A stretch of DNA of 64,000 nt from NCBI RefSeq assembly GCF_013359685.1, contig NZ_JABFMV010000006.1, positions 124,001 through 188,000 of the forward strand. Reading direction: 5' to 3'. Source of the DNA: Leifsonia sp. C5G2. GTDB taxonomy: Bacteria; Actinomycetota; Actinomycetes; Actinomycetales; Microbacteriaceae. Of the stretch, positions 14,856 through 24,637 are shown piece after piece. Under the pieces are notes generated by a model, which saw only the letters and a program-made list of their open reading frames with translations, was not told the DNA's origin and searched no databases. The position numbers were made by a program, and so were the translations under genes. Positions within the stretch are counted from its first letter, which is position 1, and each line of letters starts with the position of its first letter.

Positions 14856-16589
14856 GTGACCACCGACAGCGCGACGGGCGACGCCGGAGCCCGCGACCAC
14901 TCCCCCTACGACGCGAAGCCCTGGGTGGCCTCGTACGCCCCGGACGTCCCGGCCCGGGTGGAGGTGCCGGAGGGCTCCCTCTCGCACTTGATCGACGAGT
15001 CGGTCCGCACCTACGGGAGCCACGTCGCTCTCGAGTTCTTCGGCGCCACCACCACCTACGCCGAGCTCGGCGACCAGATCGCGCGCGCCGCGGAGGGCCT
15101 CCGCAAGCTGGGCGTGAAGAAGGGCGACCGCGTCGCGCTGGTGCTTCCGAACTGCCCGCAGCACGTCGCCGCGTTCTACGCGGTGCTGCGGCTCGGCGCC
15201 GTCGTGGTGGAGCACAACCCGCTGTACACGCCGCGCGAGCTGCGGCATCAGTTCGAGGACCACGGCGCGACGGTCGCGATCGTCTGGGACAAGGTGGCCC
15301 GCACCGTCCAGGAGCTCCCCACCGACCTCGGCGTGACCACGGTCGTCTCCGTCGACCTCACCCGGGCCATGCCCGCCTCCAAGCGGATCGCCCTGCGCCT
15401 GCCCGTGAAGGCGGCGCGATCGGCCCGCGACCAGCTGACCACGAAGGTCACCGGGACGATCCGCTGGGACGCCCTCGTCGCCTCCCGCAAGCTGAAGGCG
15501 AGCTACCCGCGGCCTGAGCGCGACGACCTCGCGCTCATCCAGTACACCTCCGGCACGACCGGGCTGCCGAAGGGCGCCATGCTGAGCCACGGCAACCTGT
15601 CGGTGAACGCGGCGCAGTCGCGCGCGTGGGTGCCGACGATCGAGCGCGGCTCCTCCGTCGTCTACGCGGTGCTGCCGCTGTTCCACGCCTACGGGCTCAC
15701 GCTGTGCCTCACCTTCGCGATGAGCATGGGCGCCCGGCTGGTGCTGTTCCCGAAGTTCGACCCCGACCTGGTGCTGGATGTGGTCAAGAAGCGTCCGCCG
15801 ACGTTCCTGCCGGCCGTGCCCCCGATCTACGAACGGCTGGTGCAGGCGGCGGAGAAGCGGAAGGTGTCGCTGTCGGGCATCCAGATCGCGATCTCCGGCG
15901 CGATGAGCCTGCCGCAGAGCATCGTCGACCTGTGGGAGCAGAAGACCGGCGGCTACCTGGTCGAGGGCTACGGGCTGTCCGAATGCTCGCCCGTGCTCAT
16001 GGCGAACCCGGTCGGCGCGACCAGGAAGCCGGGCACCGTCGGCCTGCCGCTGCCCAGCACCGAGCTGCGCGTCGCCGACCCGGACGACCCCTCGGTCTAC
16101 CGGCCGTTCGGCGAGGATGGCGAACTGCTCGCCCGCGGCCCCCAGGTGTTCTCGGGGTACTGGCGGAAGCCGGACGAGACCGCGAAGGTGCTCACCGCGG
16201 ACGGCTGGTTCCGCACCGGCGACATCGTCACGATGGACGAGGACGGCTTCGTCCGCATCGTCGACCGCATCAAGGAGCTCATCGTCACCGGCGGCTTCAA
16301 CGTCTCACCGACGGAGGTGGAGGACGCGCTGCGCTCGTTCCCCGGCGTCGCGGATGTCGCGGTGGTCGGCCTCCCGCACCGCCGCGGCGGCGAGGACGTG
16401 GTGGCCGCGGTCGTCATGGACGAGGGCGCCTCGTTCGACGAGGAGGCCATCCGGGCCTACGGGCGCGACTGCCTCACCCCGTACAAGGTGCCGAAGCACG
16501 TCGTGCAGGTGGACGAGCTGCCGCGCTCGATCGTCGGCAAGGTGATCCGCCGCAAGGTGCGCGACCAGCTGCTCGCCGCGCAGCACTAG
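14856..16589 (+). CDS. fadD: long-chain fatty acid--CoA ligase (AMP-forming)
   Basis: A 577-residue member of the ANL adenylating enzymes. It activates a fatty acid with ATP to the acyl-adenylate and then transfers it to CoA. The AMP-binding P-loop YTSGTTGLPKGAM is at about 230-242, followed by the GYGLSECSP (A5-type) motif, the hinge DRIKELIVTGGFNVSP and the C-terminal catalytic Lys in IVGKVIRR. Length fits FadD-type enzymes. The GTG start is supported by TAGGCT 7 bases upstream. It sits beside a PaaI-type thioesterase in convergent orientation, so the pair could set acyl-CoA levels, though they are not one operon. Chain length preference cannot be read. Confidence 0.92.
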   Translation: MTTDSATGDAGARDHSPYDAKPWVASYAPDVPARVEVPEGSLSHLIDESVRTYGSHVALEFFGATTTYAELGDQIARAAEGLRKLGVKKGDRVALVLPNCPQHVAAFYAVLRLGAVVVEHNPLYTPRELRHQFEDHGATVAIVWDKVARTVQELPTDLGVTTVVSVDLTRAMPASKRIALRLPVKAARSARDQLTTKVTGTIRWDALVASRKLKASYPRPERDDLALIQYTSGTTGLPKGAMLSHGNLSVNAAQSRAWVPTIERGSSVVYAVLPLFHAYGLTLCLTFAMSMGARLVLFPKFDPDLVLDVVKKRPPTFLPAVPPIYERLVQAAEKRKVSLSGIQIAISGAMSLPQSIVDLWEQKTGGYLVEGYGLSECSPVLMANPVGATRKPGTVGLPLPSTELRVADPDDPSVYRPFGEDGELLARGPQVFSGYWRKPDETAKVLTADGWFRTGDIVTMDEDGFVRIVDRIKELIVTGGFNVSPTEVEDALRSFPGVADVAVVGLPHRRGGEDVVAAVVMDEGASFDEEAIRAYGRDCLTPYKVPKHVVQVDELPRSIVGKVIRRKVRDQLLAAQH

Positions 16590-16595
16590 CCCGCC

Positions 16596-16654
16596 GCGAT
16601 TCGTGCCGAATGTGCGTTGTGGCGCGCTGAAAGCGCGCATTCGGCGCGAATCGC
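16596..16654. terminator. imperfect palindrome between convergent genes (element D)
   Basis: Left arm 16596-16619 (GCGATTCGTGCCGAATGTGC...) and right arm 16631-16654 pair over 24 bases with three T/C differences that become G-U pairs in RNA, around an 11-base GC-rich spacer. It lies 7 bases past the fadD stop and 7 bases before the thioesterase stop, so it could terminate both. No T-run. Confidence 0.55.
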
Positions 16655-16661
16655 GCGCCTG

Positions 16662-17195
16662 CTAGTCGCCGATCGGGAAGACGAGGAGGGAGCCGGTCGC
16701 GGTCGCGACCGGTTTTCCCGTCGCGTCGGCGATCACGGCGTCGGCGAAGGCGACCCGGCTGCCCGGCTTCGACACGGTTGCCGTGCACGTCAGCGTCCCG
16801 GAGTGCGCGTAGACCGGGCGCAGGTAGTTCACGTTGATCTCGATGGACGTGTACCCCTGCCCCTGCGCGAGCGTCGTCTGCACCGCGCAGCCGAGCGCGG
16901 AGTCGAGCACCGTGCACAGGAAGCCGCCGTGCACCGTCCCGATCGGGTTGTAGTGCGACTCGTCCGGCTCGCAGACGAAGGTCGCCGTGCCCGGGTCGGC
17001 CGCGACCAGCGTCATCCGCATGAGCTCGGCGATGGGAGGCTGCGGAAGCTCGCCCCGGATCATCGACCGCAGGTACTCGAGCCCGGTCATGGTGGGCATC
17101 CGTGCGACGCCGGGCGCCGGGTCCTCCCAGGTGACGGTGCGGATGCGCTCGGTCGAGTGCTCGGTCGGGGACTCTTCGCTGGCGGCGTCGCTCAT
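16662..17195 (-). CDS. PaaI-family hotdog thioesterase
   Basis: A 177-residue hotdog-fold protein. The family motif YNPIGTVHGGFLCTVLDSALG (about 83-103) contains the HGG and the downstream acidic residue that activates water; INVNYLRPV and GSRVAFADAVI follow. These enzymes hydrolyse aryl- or acyl-CoA thioesters. The N-terminal ~55 residues are extra and acidic (ASEESPTEHSTERIR). The ATG at 17195 is preferred over the longer frame because the domain begins soon after; GAGGAT lies 6 bases upstream. The neighbouring acyl-CoA ligase suggests fatty or aromatic acyl-CoA metabolism; the substrate is unproven. Confidence 0.85.
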   Translation of the reverse strand: MSDAASEESPTEHSTERIRTVTWEDPAPGVARMPTMTGLEYLRSMIRGELPQPPIAELMRMTLVAADPGTATFVCEPDESHYNPIGTVHGGFLCTVLDSALGCAVQTTLAQGQGYTSIEINVNYLRPVYAHSGTLTCTATVSKPGSRVAFADAVIADATGKPVATATGSLLVFPIGD

Positions 17196-17238
17196 GCCGC
17201 CATCCTCTCGCGCCGACGACCACCCGCGCGAGCCGGGC

Positions 17239-18177
17239 TCAGGATGCGGCGGGCCGGTCGAGCCGGTCGAGCCGCCGCCGGGCGGCCAGCTCCGCCTGCG
17301 TCTGGGGCCCGAGCAGCACCCGCGCGCCGCGGAGCACCGCCGCGGTGGCCGCGTGCAGCGGCACCACCCGCTGCAGCGGAGTGGACGGGAGCCCGAGCAT
17401 CGCGCGGTGGCGCGGCTCGAGCGTCGACACGGCGGCGTCGAACACCACCCGGTACGACGGCCGCAGCATGCGGCGGAGCGGCGCGCGACGGATGAAGCGG
17501 ACGATCTCCTCCACCTCCGGACCGCCGCGCAGCTCCCCCGAGTCGGTCGCCGCGTCGATCCCAGCGCGCAGCTGGGCGGCTGTGCGCGGCGCATCCGGCA
17601 CACCCATGAGCTCGGCCGCCGTCGCCCACTCGCCCACGTAGCCGTCGGCCCCGCCCGGGAGCGGCCCGCCCCACCGCTCGTGCGCGGTCAGGAAGGCGTC
17701 GGTGAACGCCAGGTGCACCCAGCGGGCGAGCTCCGGGTCGTTCGCCGAGTACGGACGTTCGACGCCGTGCCCGTCGACGAACGTGCCGGTCACCCGGCGA
17801 TGCAGCGACTTCACCATCTCCGACCCCGCGATCGCCTGGCCGCGGCTGCCGAAGGTGACGGTGTGGATCCATTGGATGGTGCCCGCCAGCCGGCCCAGCG
17901 GGTCCTCGCGGTAGCGGGAGAAATCGCGCACGCCCGCCAGCGCCCCCGGGTGCAGCGCCTGCAGCAGCAGCGCCCGCACGCCGGCGACGAGGGTCGGCAT
18001 CCCGCCGTGCACCGCCCAGGCCGCACTGCCGGGCCCGAAGAAACCCTCGTCCTCGCCGAACTCGAGGCGCAGCACCCAGGCCGGGACCTCGTCCGACCGC
18101 CCGGCGAGGGTCTCGATCAGCCGGGAGCGGATCGGCGCGAGGACGCCGCCGGTGGCACCGGTCGTCGTCCCGGTCAT
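17239..18177 (-). CDS. oxygenase MpaB family protein (DUF2236)
   Basis: A 312-residue, mostly helical protein. Family signs are the motif QALHPGALAGVRDFSRYREDP (about 94-114) with the conserved His, a FGSRGQA segment, and YSANDPELARWVHLAF with the Asp-x-x-x-x-x-x-His arrangement. MpaB-type proteins are heme b enzymes related to rubber oxygenase Lcp, with His and Arg/Lys residues around the heme. The reaction here is unknown. No signal peptide. It starts 11 bases after the YbaK-domain gene, so they form one transcript with the GNAT gene further upstream. Confidence 0.8.
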   Translation of the reverse strand: MTGTTTGATGGVLAPIRSRLIETLAGRSDEVPAWVLRLEFGEDEGFFGPGSAAWAVHGGMPTLVAGVRALLLQALHPGALAGVRDFSRYREDPLGRLAGTIQWIHTVTFGSRGQAIAGSEMVKSLHRRVTGTFVDGHGVERPYSANDPELARWVHLAFTDAFLTAHERWGGPLPGGADGYVGEWATAAELMGVPDAPRTAAQLRAGIDAATDSGELRGGPEVEEIVRFIRRAPLRRMLRPSYRVVFDAAVSTLEPRHRAMLGLPSTPLQRVVPLHAATAAVLRGARVLLGPQTQAELAARRRLDRLDRPAAS

Positions 18178-18187
18178 CGTGACCGGC

Positions 18188-18745
18188 TCATCCCGCGGCG
18201 ACCTCGAGGCCGAGTCCGTCGATCGGCTGCGCCGAGGGAAGCTCGGCCAGCAGTCGCCCCGGCAGGAGGATCTTCGACCGCCGCACCCCCGAGCCGATGA
18301 TGACGACGTCCTGCTCGCCGACGCGGGAGTCGACCAGCACTGGCCACTCCGCGGGCAGGCCGATCGGGGTGATGCCGCCGTACTCCATCCCGGTCAGCTC
18401 GACCGCCCGGTCCATCGGCAGGAACGACGCCTTGCGCACATCCAGCATCCGCTTCACCGTGTTGTTCACGTCGGCGCGCGTCGTGGAGAGCACGACGCAG
18501 GCGGCGATCCGCTCGACGCCCTCACGCTTGCCCGCGACCACGACGCAGTTGGCCAGGTGGGAGGCGTCCAGCCCGAAGGCGTCGCGCGTCGCCGCGGTGT
18601 CGGAGATGTCGGGGTCGATCTCGACGACGCCGACCTGCTCCAGCCAGCCGAGGCTCTCCAGCGCGGCGAGCGTCGCCGGGGCCAGCAGGTCGGTGCGGGT
18701 GGAGGCCGGCGCGGTGGTGAGCCCGCCGAGAGTGAAGACGCCCAT
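18188..18745 (-). CDS. YbaK/EbsC-domain aminoacyl-tRNA deacylase-like protein
   Basis: A 185-residue protein with the YbaK fold. It has NCVVVAGKREG (beta strand and loop), VNNTVKRMLDVRKASF, YGGITPIGLP (substrate-loop glycine motif) and a terminal DVVIIGSGVRRSKIL. Family members remove mischarged amino acids from tRNA in trans. This copy differs clearly from the canonical Cys-tRNA(Pro) deacylase at 33750-34238, and its target amino acid is unknown. The ATG at 18745 is preferred over the longer frame; CAGAGT lies 6 bases upstream and the GNAT stop only 4 bases upstream. Confidence 0.8.
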   Translation of the reverse strand: MGVFTLGGLTTAPASTRTDLLAPATLAALESLGWLEQVGVVEIDPDISDTAATRDAFGLDASHLANCVVVAGKREGVERIAACVVLSTTRADVNNTVKRMLDVRKASFLPMDRAVELTGMEYGGITPIGLPAEWPVLVDSRVGEQDVVIIGSGVRRSKILLPGRLLAELPSAQPIDGLGLEVAAG

Positions 18746-18749
18746 GCGG

Positions 18750-19352
18750 CTACTCTGCACGTGGAGGCTGGGAGTCGGCAAACAGGGAGCCGGGCAGCAG
18801 CGCGTCGGCGGCCGGCTCGCCGGAGAGGCGCTTGTACATCACCGTGGTGCCGCCGAGTCGTCCCGACGGCATGACCGCGAAGTCCGGGATGACGCCGACG
18901 GCATGCCAGCCCCACCGCGCGTAGAGCGTCTCGGCCAGGCTGCCGGTCTCCGTGTCGAGGACGAGGAGGGTGAGCCCGGTGACGCGCGCGTGCTCCTCCA
19001 GCGCGCGCATCAAGGCGAGTGCGACGCCACGGCCGCGGGCCTCCGGGTGCACCATCAGCTTGACGACCTCGCCGCGGTGCGGGCCGTTCGGTTTGGGCGA
19101 GCGGAGCAACGTGATGGTGCCGAGCGCGCGGCCGTCGTCGCCGCGGGCCACCCACGACGTCGCATCCGGGTCGGCGAACAGCCCCTGCCACCACGACGTC
19201 GCCTCCTCGGCCGACGGCGGCTCGATCCAGCCGACGCTGGCTCCGGCCGCGACCGTCGCGATCAGCACCGCGGAGAGCCCGGCGGCATCCTCCGCCGCGC
19301 TCTCCGCGGTGACACGCTCGACGGCGACCGGAGCGCGTCCCGTCCCGGTCAT
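18750..19352 (-). CDS. GNAT family N-acetyltransferase
   Basis: A 200-residue acetyltransferase. The acetyl-CoA pyrophosphate-binding motif A is VKLMVHPEARGRGVALALM (R/Q-x-x-G-x-G/A at ARGRGVA), followed by LLVLDTETGSLAETLYARWG and HAVGVIPDFAVMP. The last strand, TTVMYKRLSG, is typical of GNATs with small-molecule substrates. It transfers acetyl from acetyl-CoA to an unknown amine in the cytoplasm. It starts 15 bases after gatB ends and may be read through from the gat operon. The C-terminal tail (DSQPPRAE) is unstructured. Confidence 0.85.
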   Translation of the reverse strand: MTGTGRAPVAVERVTAESAAEDAAGLSAVLIATVAAGASVGWIEPPSAEEATSWWQGLFADPDATSWVARGDDGRALGTITLLRSPKPNGPHRGEVVKLMVHPEARGRGVALALMRALEEHARVTGLTLLVLDTETGSLAETLYARWGWHAVGVIPDFAVMPSGRLGGTTVMYKRLSGEPAADALLPGSLFADSQPPRAE

Positions 19353-19366
19353 CCGTCGGCGCTCCG

Positions 19367-20872
19367 CTACTCCGCCGAGCCGGCGCGCTCCAGCACCAGC
19401 TCGCGCACGCGGGCCGCGTCGGCCTGGCCGCGCATCGCCTTCATCACCGCGCCGATGACGGCGCCGGCGGCCTGGACCTTGCCGTCGCGGATCTTCGCGA
19501 GAACGTCCGGCTGGGCAGCCAGGGCCTCGTCGATGGCCGCGATGAGCGCCCCGTCGTCGGAGACGACGGCGAGGCCGCGGGCGTCGACGACCTCCTGCGG
19601 ACGGCCCTCGCCGGCGATGACGCCCTCGAGCACCTGGCGGGCCAGGCGGTCGGTCAGCGTGCCGGCGTCGACCAGCGCAGCCAGCTCGGCCACATGCTGC
19701 GGGCTCACCAGGGTGCCGGCCGGCACGTTCTGGGCGTTGGCGAGACGGGCGATCTCACCCGACCACCACTTGCGCGCGGCGGCGGGCGAGGCGCCGGCGG
19801 CGATGGTCGCCTCCACCTCGTCCAGCAGGTCGGCGTTGGCGACGTCCTGGAACTCCAGAGCCGTGAAGCCCCACTCGGCGGTCAGGCGCTTGCGGCGGGC
19901 GGCCGGCTGCTCCGGCAGCGTGCCGCGCAGCTCCTCCACCCAGTCGCGGCTGGGCGCCACGGGGACGAGGTCGGGCTCCGGGAAGTACCGGTAGTCGTCG
20001 GCATCCGACTTCGGGCGGCCGGCGCTCGTGGTCCCCGTGTCTTCATGCCAGTGACGGGTCTCCTGCACGATCGTGCCACCGGCCTCCAGGATCGCCGCCT
20101 GGCGCTGGATCTCGTACCGGACCGCGCGCTCGATCGAGCGCAGCGAGTTCACGTTCTTGGTCTCCGTGCGGGTGCCGAGCTCGGTGGTGCCGCGGCGGCG
20201 GAGGGAGACGTTGGCGTCGCAGCGGACGTTGCCCTCCTCCATCCGGGCGTTCGAGACGCCGAGCGCCTTCACGATGTCGCGGATGGCGCGCACGTAGGTG
20301 CGGCCCACCTCCGGGGCGTCCGCCTCTGCGCCCTCGATGATCTTGGTGACGATCTCGACCAGCGGCACACCGCCGCGGTTGAAGTCGACGAGCGAGTAGT
20401 CGGCGCCCTGGATGCGGCCGGTGGCGCCGCCCACGTGCGTGAGCTTGCCCGCGTCCTCCTCCATGTGCGCGCGCTCGATCGCGACGGTGATCTCGCGGCC
20501 GTTCTCCAGCTCGATGGTGATCGAGCCGTCGTGGGCGATCGGCTCGTCGTACTGCGAGGTCTGGAAGTTCTTCGCGAGGTCCGGGTAGAAGTAGTTTTTC
20601 CGGGCGAACCGGCTCGACTCGGCGATGTCGCAGCCGAGCGCGAGACCGAGGCGGATGCTCGACTCGATCGCCTTCTCGTTCACCTGCGGCATGCCGCCGG
20701 GGAGACCCAGGCAGGTCGGGCAGGTGTTCGTGTTCGCGCCGGAGCCGAACTCGTTGGCGCAGCCGCAGAACATCTTGGTCTTGGTGTTCAGCTCGACGTG
20801 CACCTCGAAGCCGAGCACCGGCTCGAAGAGCTCGAGGGCCTTGTCGTAATCCAGCAGGTCGGCCTTGGCCAT
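19367..20872 (-). CDS. gatB: Asp/Glu-tRNA amidotransferase subunit B
   Basis: A 501-residue subunit of GatCAB, which converts Glu-tRNA(Gln) to Gln-tRNA(Gln) and, in some organisms, Asp-tRNA(Asn) to Asn-tRNA(Asn). The zinc site is visible as C36-x-C38 (FCGC) and C51-x-x-C54 (CPTC). The kinase-like core contains [19 protein letters not shown] and [15 protein letters not shown], and the tRNA-binding YqeY-like tail spans about 350-501. The ATG overlaps the gatA stop by one base. Length is normal. Its presence implies that the host charges tRNA(Gln) indirectly. Confidence 0.97.
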   Translation of the reverse strand: MAKADLLDYDKALELFEPVLGFEVHVELNTKTKMFCGCANEFGSGANTNTCPTCLGLPGGMPQVNEKAIESSIRLGLALGCDIAESSRFARKNYFYPDLAKNFQTSQYDEPIAHDGSITIELENGREITVAIERAHMEEDAGKLTHVGGATGRIQGADYSLVDFNRGGVPLVEIVTKIIEGAEADAPEVGRTYVRAIRDIVKALGVSNARMEEGNVRCDANVSLRRRGTTELGTRTETKNVNSLRSIERAVRYEIQRQAAILEAGGTIVQETRHWHEDTGTTSAGRPKSDADDYRYFPEPDLVPVAPSRDWVEELRGTLPEQPAARRKRLTAEWGFTALEFQDVANADLLDEVEATIAAGASPAAARKWWSGEIARLANAQNVPAGTLVSPQHVAELAALVDAGTLTDRLARQVLEGVIAGEGRPQEVVDARGLAVVSDDGALIAAIDEALAAQPDVLAKIRDGKVQAAGAVIGAVMKAMRGQADAARVRELVLERAGSAE

Positions 20873-22419
20873 CAGACGGCTCCCTCTTCGCTCGCGAACA
20901 TCTCGGTGGCGCTCAGGTCGGGCGCCGAGCTGAGCAGCGTCCCGCCCCAGCTCTCCTCCAGCAGCTGCTCCAGCGCCGCGCCGTAGGTGTACAGGCGGGC
21001 GTCCGCGCGCGCGGGCGCCATCAGCTGCATGCCGACGGGCAGGCCGTCCTCCGGCGCGAGGCCGATCGGCAGGCCCATGCCCGGCACGCCGGCGAGGTTC
21101 GCCGGGATGGTGGTGATGTCGTTGAGGTACATCGCCATCGGGTCGTCGATCTTCTCGCCGAGCTTGAACGCCGTGGTCGGCGCGCTCGGGCTGACCAGCA
21201 CGTCCACCTTCTCGAACGCGGCCTGGAAGTCGCGCTGGATGAGCGTGCGCACCTTCTGGGCGCTGCCGTAGTAGGCGTCGTAGTAGCCGGCGCTCAGCGC
21301 GTAGGTGCCGAGGATGATGCGGCGCTTGACCTCCGGGCCGAAGCCCGCGTCGCGGGTGGCGGACATGACGCGCTCGACCGTGACGGGCGGCTCGGACGGG
21401 TCGACCCGCAGGCCGAACCGCACCGAGTCGAACCGGGCGAGGTTGCTGGACGCCTCGGCGGGCAGGATGAGGTAGTACGCGGCGACGGCGTACTCAAAGC
21501 TCGGGGCGCTGACCTCGACGATCTCGGCACCCGCGGACTCCAGCAGGGCCAGCGACTCATCGAAGCGCTGCTTGACGCCGGCCTGGAAGCCGTCGCCCGC
21601 GATCTCCCGGATGACGCCCACACGGACGCCCTTCAGGGCGCCCTCGCGGTGCCCGGCGCGCGCGGCGTCGGCCATCGACGGCCAGGTGTCGGTCAGCGAG
21701 GTCGAGTCGAGCGGGTCGTGGCCGCCGATCACGTCGTGCAGCAGGCCCGCGTCGAGCACGCTGCGCGACACCGGGCCGACCTGGTCGAGCGAGCTCGCGA
21801 GCGCGATCGCGCCGTAGCGGCTGACGCCGCCGTAGGTGGGCTTGACCCCGACCGAGCCGGTCACGGCCGCGGGCTGACGGATCGAGCCGCCGGTGTCGGA
21901 GCCGAGCGCGAGCGGCGCTTCGAAAGCGGACACCGCCGCGGCCGAGCCGCCGCCGGAGCCGCCGGGGATGCGCTCCAGGTCCCACGGGTTGCGGGTGGGG
22001 CCGTACGCCGAGTGCTCGGTCGACGAGCCCATGGCGAACTCGTCCATGTTGGTCTTGCCGAGCGGGACGAGGTCGGCCTCGCGCAGCTTGCGCACGACGG
22101 TCGCGTCGTACGGCGGGATCCAGCCCTCGAGGATCTTCGACCCGGAGGTGGACGGCATGTCGTGGGTGGCCAGCACGTCCTTGATCGCGATCGGGACGCC
22201 GGCGAGCGGGCCGAGCGGGTCGCCCGCGGCGCGGCGGCCGTCGACCTCGGCGGCGGTCCGGAGCGCCGTCTCCCCCGCGACGTGCAGGAAGGCGTGGACA
22301 TCGGCGTCGACCGACTCGATGCGGTCGAGGTGGGCGCGCACGGCGTCCACCGAGGAGACCTCGCGTGCGGCGAGCTTCTCGGCGAGAGCGGAGGCGGACA
22401 GCCTGGTCAGATCGGTCAT
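20872..22419 (-). CDS. gatA: Asp/Glu-tRNA amidotransferase subunit A
   Basis: A 515-residue amidase-signature enzyme that releases ammonia from glutamine for the GatB site. The Ser-cisSer-Lys triad is K80 (IAIKD), S155 (IPGGSGGGS) and S179 ([11 protein letters not shown]), matching the family spacing. It starts 3 bases after the gatC stop and overlaps gatB by one base, so the three subunits are made from one message in the order C-A-B. Near the C-terminus, [21 protein letters not shown] is the family glutamine-side loop. Length is normal. Confidence 0.97.
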   Translation of the reverse strand: MTDLTRLSASALAEKLAAREVSSVDAVRAHLDRIESVDADVHAFLHVAGETALRTAAEVDGRRAAGDPLGPLAGVPIAIKDVLATHDMPSTSGSKILEGWIPPYDATVVRKLREADLVPLGKTNMDEFAMGSSTEHSAYGPTRNPWDLERIPGGSGGGSAAAVSAFEAPLALGSDTGGSIRQPAAVTGSVGVKPTYGGVSRYGAIALASSLDQVGPVSRSVLDAGLLHDVIGGHDPLDSTSLTDTWPSMADAARAGHREGALKGVRVGVIREIAGDGFQAGVKQRFDESLALLESAGAEIVEVSAPSFEYAVAAYYLILPAEASSNLARFDSVRFGLRVDPSEPPVTVERVMSATRDAGFGPEVKRRIILGTYALSAGYYDAYYGSAQKVRTLIQRDFQAAFEKVDVLVSPSAPTTAFKLGEKIDDPMAMYLNDITTIPANLAGVPGMGLPIGLAPEDGLPVGMQLMAPARADARLYTYGAALEQLLEESWGGTLLSSAPDLSATEMFASEEGAV

Positions 22420-22422
22420 GGC

Positions 22423-22734
22423 CTACTCCTCGTCCAGGATGGTCGCGACCTTGAAGCGGTCGCCTTCGCGCGCCGGGGCGCCGGAGAGCGCCTGTTCGAC
22501 CGTCAGCGACGGCCGCACCTCGTCCTTCCGGAACACGTTGGTCAGCGGGAGCGGGTGGCTGGTGGCCGGGACGTCCGGGCCCGCCACCTCCTGCACCTTC
22601 GCGACGGACTCGACGATCTGGCCGAGCTCCTTCGTGAGGCTCTCGAGCTCGTCGGGGCTGAGGTCGATCCTGGCGAGGTTCGCCAGGTGCGCGACCTGTT
22701 CTGCGCTGATCTCGCGTGCGCTGGTTTCAGACAA
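22423..22734 (-). CDS. gatC: Asp/Glu-tRNA amidotransferase subunit C
   Basis: A 103-residue linker subunit that wraps around the GatA-GatB interface. Typical features are HLANLARIDLSPDELESLTKELGQIVE near residues 16-42 and the C-terminal RKDEVRPSL and GAPAREGDRFKVATILDEE. The start is TTG at 22734 (MSETSAREI), preceded by GGAG about 9 bases upstream in the leader CACGGAGACGCACCC. No better codon exists upstream before the phosphoesterase stop. Confidence 0.95.
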   Translation of the reverse strand: MSETSAREISAEQVAHLANLARIDLSPDELESLTKELGQIVESVAKVQEVAGPDVPATSHPLPLTNVFRKDEVRPSLTVEQALSGAPAREGDRFKVATILDEE

Positions 22735-22800
22735 GGGTGCGTCTCCGTGGGATTCGGTGGTGGGCGGCGGGGCTCGCGTGGCGTCCCGCCGCTATCGATT

Positions 22801-24603
22801 CTAGGGCGAGCCGAACAGGCCGCGCCCCAGCCGGTCGACCGCTTCGTAGGCCTGCTTGTAGGTGGCCGGCACGGGCGCACCCGGTTCGCCGTAGCGCGCC
22901 ATCAGCAGACCGACCAGGCCGACTCCGGGCGGGCTCAGCGGCCGGTCCTCATCCTGCGGCGCCGGCGCGTCGGCTTCGGGATTCGGCGGCAGGTACTGCG
23001 GGTGCGTGTCCGGCCAGGTGCCGGGCTGGCGGGGTGCCGTGCGGTTGATCGCGTTGTCGATCGTCCGCGCCCCGCGGTCGCGCTCGGTCAGGTGCTTCAG
23101 TCCGTACTTCTTGCTGAGCGTCGCCACGACCGCCGAGTGGTGCATCTCCTCGTGGATGATCGTGTTGCGCGCCGTGTACGCCGAGATCGCGATCGCCGGC
23201 ACGCGCACGCCCAGGCGGTCGAACCCGAAGCCGTTCTCCCCCGGCCCGCTGTCGTCCGGCGGTGTGGCGGGCCCGGGCGGGACATGGTCGAAGGTGCCTC
23301 CGTGCTCGTCGAAGGTGACGAGCAGCATGGTGTTGAGCGCGTTCGACCCCTTCGCGCTCCGCGCCGAGCGGATCGCGGAGTACACCCGGTGCAGCAGCAG
23401 GTCGCCCGCGCGGACGTCGGAGATGGCGCCGCCCACGACGATGTCGCCCGCCACCTCCTCTTCTGTCATCGGACCGCCCGGCGGGTGCATGTCGTTGTGG
23501 TCGTACAGCAGCCGCGGCTCGACGAAGGCGTAGTCCGGGAGGGTGCCCTCGGCGACATCGGCGTAGAACTGCGTCATCGTCCGGAAGTGCGTCTTCCAGT
23601 AGGGCTGCAGCGCCGGCGCGTGGATGAACCCGGTCAGCGAGATCAGCTGCCGGTCGTCGAAGTAGACCCGCCAGCTGCGGCCCGCCTCCTCCAGCCGGTT
23701 GAAGATCGTCGGGCTGTCGTTCTTCGGGTCGAACCACTTGCCCGGCCCCTCGGCTCCGCCGTTGTCGACGTAGCCGTGCGAGGTGGACGCGTGGAAGAAC
23801 GAGCGGTTGCAGAAGGTCTGCGACGGGACCGCGCAGTGCCAGTGGTCGTAGACCGCGAACTGCCTGGCGAGGGTCGAGAACACCGGGAGCATCTCCGGCG
23901 TGAAGCCGCCCATGATCCGGCGGTACTGGTCAGCCGTCGGCTCCTGGCCGGTGTCCTTGCGGAGCACGCCGATGTAGTCGCGCACGAAGCCGCGCATGGT
24001 CGGCTCGGCCCCGGCGGCCGGCGCGTTGTACGGCGGAAGCATCTGCCGGAGGCGGGCATCGGCGTTCGACGGCGGGTCGACCACCTCGTACAGCTGCGTG
24101 TTGACATGCGGGTACACCTCGCCGGGGTCGGGCGAGGGCTGGCGCATGATGAAGTCGGTGGTGCCGTCGTAGGCGTGCGCCGGGATGTCGGGGCCGCCCG
24201 CAGGATCCGGGTTGCTGTAGTCGCCGAACGCCAGCCCCTCGAACCGGCGGCCCTCCGGCAGGTTCTTCTCGTCGTAGAGCAGGCCGAGGAGGTTGTCGAA
24301 CGAGCGGTTCTCGTACATCAGCACGACGAGGTGGTCGAAGCCGGGACCCCCCGCACGCGGCGGAAGCGGCGGGTACTCCTCGCCGGACTCGTCGGCCATC
24401 GGCGCGGTCTGGCCCGCCGCCGACCCGAGGGCCGCGCCGGCGGCCCCGCCCGCCGCGCCGCCCGTGACGGCGCCGGCCGCGACGAGACCCGCGCCCTTCA
24501 AGAACGAGCGCCTGCTCGCACCCGGAGGGCCGGGCTCCCCCGTGGTCCCCTCGGTGGGCTCGCCAGGGCCGGGCACGGCGGGGTGGTCGTCGTCCGATCG
24601 CAT
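22801..24603 (-). CDS. Tat-exported phosphoesterase (phospholipase C/AcpA type)
   Basis: A 600-residue exported enzyme. A twin-arginine signal (SRRSFLKGAGLVAAG) lies near residue 50. The catalytic domain of the phosphoesterase (alkaline-phosphatase-like) superfamily follows: MYENRSFDNLLG holds the first metal ligands and nucleophile region, NRSFFHASTSHGYVDNGG is in the middle, and TFDEHGGTFDHVPPG provides C-terminal metal ligands. Members hydrolyse phosphomonoesters or phospholipid head groups outside the cell. The ATG at 24603 is supported by CATAAT 7 bases upstream; an ATG at 24612 is the alternative. The N-terminal 45 residues before the Tat motif are Pro/Gly-rich. It may be phosphate-regulated, but no Pho box was identified. 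Confidence 0.85.
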   Translation of the reverse strand: MRSDDDHPAVPGPGEPTEGTTGEPGPPGASRRSFLKGAGLVAAGAVTGGAAGGAAGAALGSAAGQTAPMADESGEEYPPLPPRAGGPGFDHLVVLMYENRSFDNLLGLLYDEKNLPEGRRFEGLAFGDYSNPDPAGGPDIPAHAYDGTTDFIMRQPSPDPGEVYPHVNTQLYEVVDPPSNADARLRQMLPPYNAPAAGAEPTMRGFVRDYIGVLRKDTGQEPTADQYRRIMGGFTPEMLPVFSTLARQFAVYDHWHCAVPSQTFCNRSFFHASTSHGYVDNGGAEGPGKWFDPKNDSPTIFNRLEEAGRSWRVYFDDRQLISLTGFIHAPALQPYWKTHFRTMTQFYADVAEGTLPDYAFVEPRLLYDHNDMHPPGGPMTEEEVAGDIVVGGAISDVRAGDLLLHRVYSAIRSARSAKGSNALNTMLLVTFDEHGGTFDHVPPGPATPPDDSGPGENGFGFDRLGVRVPAIAISAYTARNTIIHEEMHHSAVVATLSKKYGLKHLTERDRGARTIDNAINRTAPRQPGTWPDTHPQYLPPNPEADAPAPQDEDRPLSPPGVGLVGLLMARYGEPGAPVPATYKQAYEAVDRLGRGLFGSP

Positions 24604-24610
24604 CCCCACC

Positions 24611-24616
24611 ATTATG
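24611..24616 (-). promoter_or_regulatory. -10 element CATAAT, leaderless start
   Basis: CATAAT on the minus strand ends 7 bases before the ATG at 24603. Confidence 0.45.
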
Positions 24617-24637
24617 GGCGCACCCGCCGACAGGGGG

